DNA of 64,000 nt, from assembly GCF_000152725.1 (NCBI RefSeq), contig NZ_CH724131.1, positions 1,829,739 through 1,893,738 on the forward strand, in the 5' to 3' direction. The notes under the pieces are model-generated. The model was not told where the DNA came from, did not search any database, and worked only from the letters and a program-made list of their open reading frames with translations. A program made the translations under genes and the position numbers. The DNA is from Pseudooceanicola batsensis HTCC2597. GTDB lineage: Bacteria > Pseudomonadota > Alphaproteobacteria > Rhodobacterales > Rhodobacteraceae. Shown piece by piece: positions 57,249-64,000 of this stretch; positions within the stretch are counted from its first letter, which is position 1; each line of letters opens with the position of its first letter.

Positions 57249-59275
57249 TGAGCACGAGGAACGCCTTCGCCAGGGAAGGGCAGACCGGGGACAGCGACGC
57301 CGCGCTGGCGCGGCTTTCCGGAACGCTCGACATGGCCATAGAGCGGCTGGAAAGGGCCCGGCCCTTCGCCAAGGCCCGTTACCAGGGCCCGGTCCTGGAC
57401 GTTCTGGGCCGCATCATCGCCCAGCCCGGCGGGTTGGGCGTGGTGCGTCAGCGGGCCCCGCGCATGGATGCCGCCGGCCTCTTCGCGGGCTCGGACTGGG
57501 ACCGCCCCGAGGTGCTGCTGCCGCAACTCGTCGGCGCCACGCTGATGTCCGAGGACCCGGCGTTCCAGGCGCTCGAGACGGCCAGCCTCGCCCGGTTTCT
57601 CGCCGTGGCGGACGGCGAGGCCCGGCACGACAACCTCCACCAGGAGGGGGCGCGGCATTTCCTGACCCAGGTGCTGGCGCTGAACCTCAAGGACCTCTTC
57701 GGCGTGCCGGACGAAGCCGCCCGGGCGCTCGGGTCCCGCTACGAGCTCAAACGGCGCGTCCTGGGCCATATCGCCGATCATGTCGGACTGAACGACGTGC
57801 TGAGCGTGCTGGTCTCGGAAATCTGGCGCCTGCTCGAGCAGCGATCGATCCAGGTCGGCGTCGTCAAGGACATGATCGCCCAAATCGCCATCGCCCTGAA
57901 CGAGAAGGGCACCGCCCCGGGCAGCACGCGCCTCGGCGCCGAACGGCTGGTCAGCGCCCTCTTCGGCCCGACCACCGCCTCGCGCGACGATCCGGGCCTC
58001 GAGGTCTATCTCGACCGCCTCTCGGTCGCCGACGAAAGCGGCCTCTCGCGCGAGGCCATGGGCTTTGCCCGGGCGATGCACGACACCGGGCTCGTCTCCG
58101 ACTACCATGCGGTTTTCCTGACCTGGGCGCTGGACTACGGCGAACGCCCGCTGATCCCCGAGGCCCTGGGCCTGGGCAGTACCGGGCTCGACTGCTGGCG
58201 GCATTATCGCGGACTGATCGAGAAACTGGTGCGCAGCGCGGTCTCGCCCGCGACGCCGCAGGCGGCCTACGGTCTCGCCATGCTGCTGGAGCGCGGCATT
58301 CTGCATCACGCACCGATGGTCCCCGCGCTCGAGCGGCAGCTCTCCCTCTCCCTGCAGGGTGCCGCGCGGGACCGCATCGCGCTCGGCTTCGTGCCGGCCG
58401 TGCCGCCGGAAACGCAGCTTCTGGCCGGCGTCCTGCAGGTTCTCGGGCAACCGCTGGGCGTGGGCCAGGGGGCGAACCCCACGTGCCAGTCCGCCCGCGC
58501 CATCGCCATGTGGGCGCTGAACGACCCGGACTATCTGCTGCACCTGATCACCCAGATGGCGGAATACGACACGCTGCAGATGCAGTTCGAAGGCACGCCG
58601 ATCAATTCGGCCGATCTCCCCCTCGGGCTGGCGGGGCCGGGTCCCATCGACGCCGACCCGGTCTCGGTCCTTCTGGTCGCGCATCTCGACCGCATCTATG
58701 CCGAGATGGGACGCCTCTGCGCCGGACGCACGGGCGACCCGCACACCTGGATCAATCCGCAGTTTCACGGCTGGTGGGTGTCGCGCGACTGCGCCGTGGC
58801 GGTCGACGTGGCGACCGGCAAGCTGGCAGGCTACGAGGATTTCCTGCGCCGCTTCTTCGCGGCCTACCATCCCGACTACAACGGCGGCCGGCCGCTCGGG
58901 CACCCGCAGCCGGCCGGCATCGCGGTCACCGATGCGCAACAGACCTTCGTCGGCTGGCACGCGATCGCGATCCTCCGGGTGTCCGAAGACCAGGCCGGAC
59001 GGATGCGGGTCTATTTCTACAACCCGAACAATGACAGCGGGCAGGACTGGGGCAACGACGTCGTGGTCTCGACCTCGGGCCACGGCGAGCGCTACGGCGA
59101 AGGATCCCTGGAATTCGAGGCCTTCCTGTCGCGCGTCTACCTCTTCCATGACGAACCCCTCCGGAGCCGGTATGGTCAGGAGATCCCGGCCGACCTGATC
59201 CGGACCGCACGCGACCAGGCCCTCGCCAGCTGGGCCGCCGACAGACAGCCCGAACCCGCCCCCGAAGGCACGTGA
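57248..59275 (+). CDS. Uncharacterised protein with papain/transglutaminase-like Cys-His-Asn C-terminal half
   Basis: This 675-residue protein has no signal peptide. The first ~400 residues look mostly helical and match nothing I recognise. The C-terminal part has a cysteine at a helix start (GANPTCQSARAIAMW, Cys413), a later His (FVGWHAIAILRV, His571) and Asn residues at the end of the next strand (VYFYNPNNDSGQDW, Asn592/594). This order and spacing suit a papain-fold hydrolase or transglutaminase. It is translationally coupled to the ATP-grasp gene, so a make-and-break or transfer partnership on one amide product is plausible. Assignment of the triad is by eye only. Confidence 0.75.
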   Translation: MSTRNAFAREGQTGDSDAALARLSGTLDMAIERLERARPFAKARYQGPVLDVLGRIIAQPGGLGVVRQRAPRMDAAGLFAGSDWDRPEVLLPQLVGATLMSEDPAFQALETASLARFLAVADGEARHDNLHQEGARHFLTQVLALNLKDLFGVPDEAARALGSRYELKRRVLGHIADHVGLNDVLSVLVSEIWRLLEQRSIQVGVVKDMIAQIAIALNEKGTAPGSTRLGAERLVSALFGPTTASRDDPGLEVYLDRLSVADESGLSREAMGFARAMHDTGLVSDYHAVFLTWALDYGERPLIPEALGLGSTGLDCWRHYRGLIEKLVRSAVSPATPQAAYGLAMLLERGILHHAPMVPALERQLSLSLQGAARDRIALGFVPAVPPETQLLAGVLQVLGQPLGVGQGANPTCQSARAIAMWALNDPDYLLHLITQMAEYDTLQMQFEGTPINSADLPLGLAGPGPIDADPVSVLLVAHLDRIYAEMGRLCAGRTGDPHTWINPQFHGWWVSRDCAVAVDVATGKLAGYEDFLRRFFAAYHPDYNGGRPLGHPQPAGIAVTDAQQTFVGWHAIAILRVSEDQAGRMRVYFYNPNNDSGQDWGNDVVVSTSGHGERYGEGSLEFEAFLSRVYLFHDEPLRSRYGQEIPADLIRTARDQALASWAADRQPEPAPEGT

Positions 59276-59381
59276 CCGGCGGCCACGCGGTGCCGCACTT
59301 CCGAAACCCGGTTGCCGAGACCGATCGAGCCCGGTTGTGAGGGCGCGCGTCTTCGAACGGACGTAGATCGGGGAATATGGG

Positions 59382-59471
59382 TGGCGGAGACGAAGGGATT
59401 CGAACCCTCGAGACCCTTCCGGGCCTACTCCCTTAGCAGGGGAGCGCCTTCGACCACTCGGCCACGTCTCC
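59382..59471 (-). tRNA. tRNA-Ser (GCU)
   Basis: On the minus strand the acceptor arm GGAGACG pairs with CGTCTCC, followed by G and encoded CCA. The anticodon loop CTGCTAA (anticodon at plus 59435-59437) reads GCU. There is a long variable arm as expected for serine, and the T loop GGTTCGAATCC is intact. The flanking gaps (59276-59381, 59472-59578) hold no gene. Confidence 0.95.
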
Positions 59472-59578
59472 ATCGACCCGTTTAGAGATGAGGAGAGGGC
59501 AGAACAAGGGTGAAATGGTCGAAGCCGTTCCAATTTCCGCGACCAGGGCCCGCGAGGGCGGGCCGTGACGGGCGATGA

Positions 59579-60538
59579 TCACGACGCGCGGGCCGTTGCA
59601 TCGGAGCTGGAAAGGAACCAGTCGTAGGTTGCGCGGATGCCCTCTTCAAGCGGAATTGCGGCGCGCCATCCCAGGCGGGTCAGGCCTGTGCACTCGAGGA
59701 GCCGGCGCGGGGCGCCATCGGGCTGCGTCGTGTCCGATGTCAGCCGGCCGGAGAACCCCGTCACCCGCGCCACGACGCGCGCCAGGTCGCGGATCGACAG
59801 GTCCGTTCCCGACCCGATGTTCAGATGCCGCGCGCGGGGGGCGGTCGCGGCGTCGAAATCCGCCCGGTCGAGGTCGAGAACGAAGAGCGCGCCGGAAGCC
59901 ATGTCATCGACATGCAGGAATTCCCGCAGCACCTTGCCGGTTCCCCAGATCGCCACGCTGTCGCGCCGCATCCGGACCGCCTCGTCGAAACGGCGGATGA
60001 GACCGGGCAACACCGACGCCGTCGCGGCGTCAAAATCGTCGCCCGGCCCGTAAAGGCTTGCCGGCACGACGCAGCGGAAATCCGTGCCGTGCTGCCGGGT
60101 GTAGGCCTCGCACATCTTCATCCCGGCAATGCGGGCGATGGCCTGGGGTTCGAGCGTCTGGTCCAGTTGTCCGCTCAGCAGGGCCGTCTCGCGCATCGGC
60201 TGCACGGCGGCCTTGGGGTAGACCGAGGCGGCGGCGATCAGCAGGAGGGAGCGTACGCCCGCCGCCCACGCCTGGTGGATGACATTCGCTTCGATCATCA
60301 TGTTCTCGTAGAGGAACTCGGCCGGAGCCCTGTCGTTCTCCTGTATCCCTCCGCTGCGCCCGGCGGCGAGGATCACGACGTCGGGCCGCTCGCTCCGCAT
60401 GAACTGGCGCACCGCGAGTTGGTTGGTCAGGTCGAGCTGGGCGTGCGTCCGCGTGACGACCCGGGCGTCGCGCGCCCGCAGTTGGCGCAGGATCGCCGCC
60501 CCCGCCATTCCCTCGTGCCCCGCCAGATAGATCTTCAC
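59579..60538 (-). CDS. NAD-dependent epimerase, GDP-L-fucose synthase-like, with altered catalytic residues
   Basis: This 319-residue extended SDR matches GDP-4-keto-6-deoxymannose epimerase/reductase (Fcl) throughout: GHEGMAG nucleotide site (7-13), PDVVILAAGRSGGIQEND, ENMMIEANVIHQAW, SVYPK (Ser105), PASLYGPGDDFD, REFLHVDDMA, NIGSGTDLSIRDLA. Where Fcl has the catalytic Tyr-x3-Lys (EPYAIAKIAG), this protein has EPQAIARIAG: Gln132 and Arg136. The codons are CAG and CGC. The start is the GTG at 60538, after GAGAGG. Normal epimerase/reductase chemistry is doubtful; a binding or regulatory role or altered chemistry is possible. No other GDP-sugar genes are in the window. Confidence 0.85.
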   Translation of the reverse strand: MKIYLAGHEGMAGAAILRQLRARDARVVTRTHAQLDLTNQLAVRQFMRSERPDVVILAAGRSGGIQENDRAPAEFLYENMMIEANVIHQAWAAGVRSLLLIAAASVYPKAAVQPMRETALLSGQLDQTLEPQAIARIAGMKMCEAYTRQHGTDFRCVVPASLYGPGDDFDAATASVLPGLIRRFDEAVRMRRDSVAIWGTGKVLREFLHVDDMASGALFVLDLDRADFDAATAPRARHLNIGSGTDLSIRDLARVVARVTGFSGRLTSDTTQPDGAPRRLLECTGLTRLGWRAAIPLEEGIRATYDWFLSSSDATARAS

Positions 60539-60646
60539 GCCGTGCCTCTCATTCCCGGGCCGCCGGTCTTGCGCGGCTCCGCACCTCAGGCGTTCCACAC
60601 GGAAAAGTTGAAAATATGGCGTGGATGCGGCGCGACCCGGTCGTCG

Positions 60647-63247
60647 TCAGTGCTTTGAGGACAGGATGGCGGCAAAGGCGGCGCGCAGCGCGTCGGTGGA
60701 ATAGGGCTTCTGCACGATGGGAACACCCGGGAACGTCTCGCGGATCGAGTCGGTCTCGCCATAGCCGGTGGCCAGCAGGAAAGGGATCCCCAGTTCGCTC
60801 AGCCGCGCCGCCACGGGAGCCGAGGTTTCCTCGCCCAGGTTGACGTCGACGATGGCGGCCGCGTGATCCTGCCTGCTTTCCAGCAGGTCCAGCGCCTCGG
60901 AGCAGCTCGAGGCCACCTCGACCTCGTCACAGCCGAGATCGCGCATCATGTCCGTCGCGTCGAGCGCGATGATCATCGAGTCCTCGACCACCAGCCCGTG
61001 CCCGTGCAGCGGGCGATCCGGCAGTCCCTCGCCTCCGCCGGGGTCCGCCGCCGCATCGCCCGGCTCGGCATCTCCGCCGACGTGTTTGGCCGGAATGGTG
61101 AAATCCGCCACCAGGCCCGTCACGCGGAACGCGACCTGCGCCGTGCCCTGGAGCTCGTGCGGGATGGTGCGTTCGACGATCGCCGAGCCGAACCCGCGCC
61201 GCGTCGGCGCCCGCACCGTGGGGCCGCCGGTCTCCTCCCAGTGGATCTGCAGCGCGCCGTCGGGCGTCCGGGCCAGGTCGATGGCCACATGCCCGCCCTC
61301 GTCCGACAGGGCACCGTACTTGACCGAATTCGTGACCAGCTCGTGAAAGACGAGCGCCATCGAGGAATAGGCCGCGGGCGAGAGGAACGGCGTGCTGCCC
61401 GCGATGGTGACGCGGTTCTCGGCGCCTGTCAGGAAGGCGCGGACCTCGACCTCGACCAGTTCGCGCAGGCTGATCGCCGACCAGTCCTGCCGGGTGAGCT
61501 GGTCATGTGCCCTGGCGAGGGACTGGATGCGGCCGTTCAGACTCGAGATATAGCTGTCCACCGTGTCCTGATCGGTGCGGGTCTGGCTGATCAGCCCGCG
61601 GATCAGGTTGAGGATGTTGCGCACCCGGTGGTTCAGCTCGGCGATCAGCAGCTCCTGCTGCTCGCGCGATCGGCGGCTTTCGATATTGGCCTGGTCGGTG
61701 ATCTTCAGCACGACCTCCAGCAGGGTGGTCCGCAGCGCCTCGGCCAGCCGGACCTCGCTCTCGGTCCAGGGGGCGGACTGGCCCATGACCTTCTGCCGCC
61801 ACGCCTCGAAGCTCTTGCGCGGTGTCAGCCGCAACCCGTTGGGGCCGGTCGCCTCGACCGGTTTCTCGGGATTGCCCGCCCAGGTCACCTGCTGCGCCAC
61901 CTCGCCCCGGAAGAGGACGATGTAGTCGCGCGGCGTGCGCGAGATCGGCAGGGCGAGCATGCCGACGGCGCGATCGGCGAAATGGGCCGCCGGCGGGTGC
62001 ACCGCGGCGATGTCCTGAACCGAATAGACCTGCGACAGGGGTGCGGTGTTGAGGAAACGCGCCAGCCCCGCGAACTCGTCCTCGGTCGGCGCGCGTCCGA
62101 GGGCGCGGTATTCCCCGCCGCAGTAAATGGCGATGCCGTCATGCGGGATGTGCGTCTCGACCTCTTCGGCGAATTCCGGAAAGACATCCAGCAGCGCCTC
62201 TCCGTCCGAGACCCGGCCGATGACCTTGTCGTGCAACGCCTGTGCCCGCAGCATGTCCGCGCGCTCGACCTCGGCCTCGTGCTGGGCCAGCTCGTATGAA
62301 AAGAGCTGCGCGAACAGCTCGATCGCCGTGCGCTTCTCGAAATCGATATAGTGCGGCGACATGTGGTGACAGGCCATCAGCCCCCACAACTTGCCCCGCC
62401 GCAGCAGCGACACCGACATGGATGCCCCCACGCCCATGTTCCTCAGATATTCCAGATGGATCGGCGACACCGCACGGGTCACCGCAAGGGACAGATCCGG
62501 TTTCTCGCCCGTCGGATCGGTCTCGGGCAGGAGGGGCGACGGCACCGCATCCACATCGGCGATCAGCCGCAGCAGGTTCCGGGTATACAGCTGGCGTGCC
62601 TGCTGCGGAATGTCGCTTGCCGGATAACGCAGGCCGAGGAAGGGCTCCATCGACCGTTCGCGCGCTTCGGCCACGACTTCGCCCGCCCCGTCCTCGGCGA
62701 ACCGGTAGACCATCACCCGGTCGAAACCGCTCAGCAGTTTGAGGCCGCGCACCGCCTGATCGAGTTTTTCGCCGAAGGTCCCGTGGGCCGCGATCCGGTG
62801 CACCAGGGCCTGAACGCTCCCCAGGTCGTCGCGGTCCGGGGCCGCATCGGTCTTGAACTCGAACTCGGCAATGATCGACCGGCCCGAGCGATGGATCGAG
62901 GCATCGAAGGACCGCCCGTCCCCGAACAGATCGACATCGATGAGCCGCGCGGTCGCGTCCGCATGCAGAAGCCCCGACAGCTTGGCCCGCAGCTTCGACA
63001 GGCTGGCGTGCGGCAGCATCTCGGACAGCGGCCGGCCGGGCATGTCGGCGGCCTCCCACCCGAGAAAGCTCTTCACGTTGGCCGAGGCATGCAGGACGAT
63101 CCAGTCCGCGGACAGGACGACCAGGCACCCGTAGGACTGCACGGCCCCCAGCTTGTGGATCGGTTCGCGGTCGCAATTGGTCAGATCGACGGTCGGATGG
63201 CTGGGGGGCAGGCCCGTCGGCTCGGGCGCCGGGTTCTGCGCGCTCAC
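60647..63247 (-). CDS. bphP: Bacteriophytochrome: PAS-GAF-PHY photosensor, HWE histidine kinase and receiver domain
   Basis: This 866-residue red/far-red photoreceptor has Cys25 in LTNCDREPIHKLGAVQSYG, the biliverdin attachment site, then a PAS domain, a GAF domain with the PASDIPQQARQLY motif, and a PHY domain. The kinase is of the HWE class: ELNHRVRN with His540, and the namesake HWE in IHWEETGGP. The C-terminal receiver has the phospho-acceptor Asp801 (IVDVNLG) and the usual Lys (VQKPYS). It starts at the GTG at 63247, overlapping the heme oxygenase stop (GTGA). The fused receiver may be an intramolecular phosphate acceptor; no separate response regulator is adjacent. Confidence 0.93.
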   Translation of the reverse strand: MSAQNPAPEPTGLPPSHPTVDLTNCDREPIHKLGAVQSYGCLVVLSADWIVLHASANVKSFLGWEAADMPGRPLSEMLPHASLSKLRAKLSGLLHADATARLIDVDLFGDGRSFDASIHRSGRSIIAEFEFKTDAAPDRDDLGSVQALVHRIAAHGTFGEKLDQAVRGLKLLSGFDRVMVYRFAEDGAGEVVAEARERSMEPFLGLRYPASDIPQQARQLYTRNLLRLIADVDAVPSPLLPETDPTGEKPDLSLAVTRAVSPIHLEYLRNMGVGASMSVSLLRRGKLWGLMACHHMSPHYIDFEKRTAIELFAQLFSYELAQHEAEVERADMLRAQALHDKVIGRVSDGEALLDVFPEFAEEVETHIPHDGIAIYCGGEYRALGRAPTEDEFAGLARFLNTAPLSQVYSVQDIAAVHPPAAHFADRAVGMLALPISRTPRDYIVLFRGEVAQQVTWAGNPEKPVEATGPNGLRLTPRKSFEAWRQKVMGQSAPWTESEVRLAEALRTTLLEVVLKITDQANIESRRSREQQELLIAELNHRVRNILNLIRGLISQTRTDQDTVDSYISSLNGRIQSLARAHDQLTRQDWSAISLRELVEVEVRAFLTGAENRVTIAGSTPFLSPAAYSSMALVFHELVTNSVKYGALSDEGGHVAIDLARTPDGALQIHWEETGGPTVRAPTRRGFGSAIVERTIPHELQGTAQVAFRVTGLVADFTIPAKHVGGDAEPGDAAADPGGGEGLPDRPLHGHGLVVEDSMIIALDATDMMRDLGCDEVEVASSCSEALDLLESRQDHAAAIVDVNLGEETSAPVAARLSELGIPFLLATGYGETDSIRETFPGVPIVQKPYSTDALRAAFAAILSSKH

Positions 63248-63840
63248 GTGCTGTTTTCTCCGCTCATCGGCATTGCCCCGCTCCGTATGTCGGCCGAACG
63301 TATCCAGCCCTGTTCGAAAAATTCGAAAATCCGCCCCGCATCCGCCGTGACACGATCCGCCTCGCGGCCCTCGGCGGAGCGCGCCTGAAGATCGGCGGTC
63401 AGCGTGGCCCAACCCTCCTTGGGCCGGGGATGCGAGAAATAGGCCCCCGCGGCCCGGACATCCGCATCCGCCGCGCGACCCCATCGCTTTTTCAGCACGG
63501 CCGTTCCCAGCCCCGACCCGAGGACGATGTAATCCACCGCAAGCCCGGAGAGCCGTCGCCCCGGCCCGTCCGTCGCCCCGCCGGGGTCCGAGGCGTCGAG
63601 CCGACGCAGGTCCGAGGAAAGGCGCTCGATCAACTCGTCCACGAGCTGACCGGTCAGCGGCCTGTCTCCTTCGTCCAGATGCGTCCGGATCGACCGGAAC
63701 CCGAATTGCTGGGCGGCCAGGAACCGGCCCAGACCGGCAGGGCTGAGAAGATCCGCCTGCGACATCAGTCCGTCCAGGCGGTCATGATCCGCCCTGAGGT
63801 CCTGTCGCAGCCGTGTGCGCAAGGTTCTGGTATTCGGCAT
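63244..63840 (-). CDS. bphO: Biliverdin-producing heme oxygenase (BphO)
   Basis: This 198-residue protein opens heme to biliverdin, the chromophore of the adjacent bacteriophytochrome. RTLRTRLRQDLRADHDRLDGLM contains the proximal His used for heme binding. The distal helix is likely GLAVDYIVLGSGLGTAVL, with the Gly-rich stretch of bacterial BphO enzymes. I chose the ATG at 63840 because a candidate promoter lies at 63869-63896, and the alternative GTG at 63879 would fall inside it. Translational overlap with bphP suggests matched production of pigment and apoprotein. Confidence 0.88.
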   Translation of the reverse strand: MPNTRTLRTRLRQDLRADHDRLDGLMSQADLLSPAGLGRFLAAQQFGFRSIRTHLDEGDRPLTGQLVDELIERLSSDLRRLDASDPGGATDGPGRRLSGLAVDYIVLGSGLGTAVLKKRWGRAADADVRAAGAYFSHPRPKEGWATLTADLQARSAEGREADRVTADAGRIFEFFEQGWIRSADIRSGAMPMSGENST

Positions 63841-63868
63841 GCTCGGCGTCGCCTTAAGACTGAACACG

Positions 63869-63896
63869 ACGTTAAACACTCGTGCCGGCTTGTCAA
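63869..63896 (-). promoter_or_regulatory. Possible promoter of the bphO-bphP operon
   Basis: On the minus strand TTGACA (plus 63891-63896) and TAACGT (plus 63869-63874) are separated by 16 bases, about 28 bases before the chosen start. The -35 is perfect; the -10 is weak. Confidence 0.45.
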
Positions 63897-64000
63897 AAGT
63901 CTTTGGCGGGATTGCGGAACTTGTCGCATCGGAAATATACCAGAAAACCCTGTCCGCGAGGGTCCGGACTTGCCAGTATCGGGCGAAGACACGACAGTGG

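Noticed and set aside
59276..59578. An integrated element at the tRNA-Ser gene
   Set aside because: No integrase, direct repeat of the tRNA 3' end or change of gene style is visible on either side, so an attachment site is not supported.

Overview
The window is a stretch of chromosome from a high-GC alphaproteobacterium, most likely Rhodobacteraceae (Roseobacter-type). The grounds are gene content and style: a six-gene Mrp antiporter with fused A and B subunits, a TRAP transporter, several ABC uptake systems, a betICBA cluster with choline sulfatase, a bacteriophytochrome with its heme oxygenase, short gene gaps with many 1- or 4-base stop/start overlaps, and frequent GTG or TTG starts. I see no rRNA, phage, insertion sequence or CRISPR array. 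There is one tRNA, Ser(GCU).

Layout. 1-1844: a truncated sugar-phosphate isomerase/epimerase diverging from a LacI regulator across two LacI-type operators. 2084-8031: mrp/mnh Na+(K+)/H+ antiporter operon. 8289-10268: secreted CAP-domain protein with RTX repeats. 10302-15036: flavin aromatic hydroxylase diverging from a MarR gene, an Asp-box repeat protein and an AcuI-type reductase. 15163-19991: a hydroxycinnamate-type CoA catabolic module (ligase, hydratase, SDR, amidohydrolase, MarR) with twin operators in the divergent promoter. 19992-20534: non-coding DNA with palindromic repeats. 20535-29680: Fe-alcohol dehydrogenase, aldehyde dehydrogenase, VOC protein, glutamine synthetase homologue, TRAP transporter, N-formylglutamate amidohydrolase-like protein and a divergent RpiR regulator. 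This reads as a gamma-glutamyl route for an amino alcohol or amine. 29966-35020: sugar-type ABC importer with two unusually built permeases. 35551-40818: betI-betC-betB-betA behind a perfect BetI-like operator. 41031-45382: RND efflux pair. 45669-52328: peptide-type ABC importer plus an M20 peptidase. 52366-55361: cueR-copA copper resistance with a textbook MerR-family promoter. 55549-59275: DUF3892-like small protein, an ATP-grasp ligase and a large protein with a Cys-His-Asn, papain-like C-terminal half. 59382-59471: tRNA-Ser. 59579-60538: GDP-fucose-synthase-like epimerase that has lost its Tyr/Lys catalytic pair. 60647-63840: bphP-bphO photoreceptor operon.

The window is mostly transport and catabolism of small organic compounds (aromatics, choline sulfate, amino alcohols, peptides, sugars), each module next to its own regulator. 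The best candidate for an undescribed system is the ATP-grasp/Cys-His-Asn pair at 56022-59275, possibly with the small protein upstream. Next come the gamma-glutamyl pathway and the epimerase with the altered active site. All functions are assigned from motifs and context read by eye; no database search was run.
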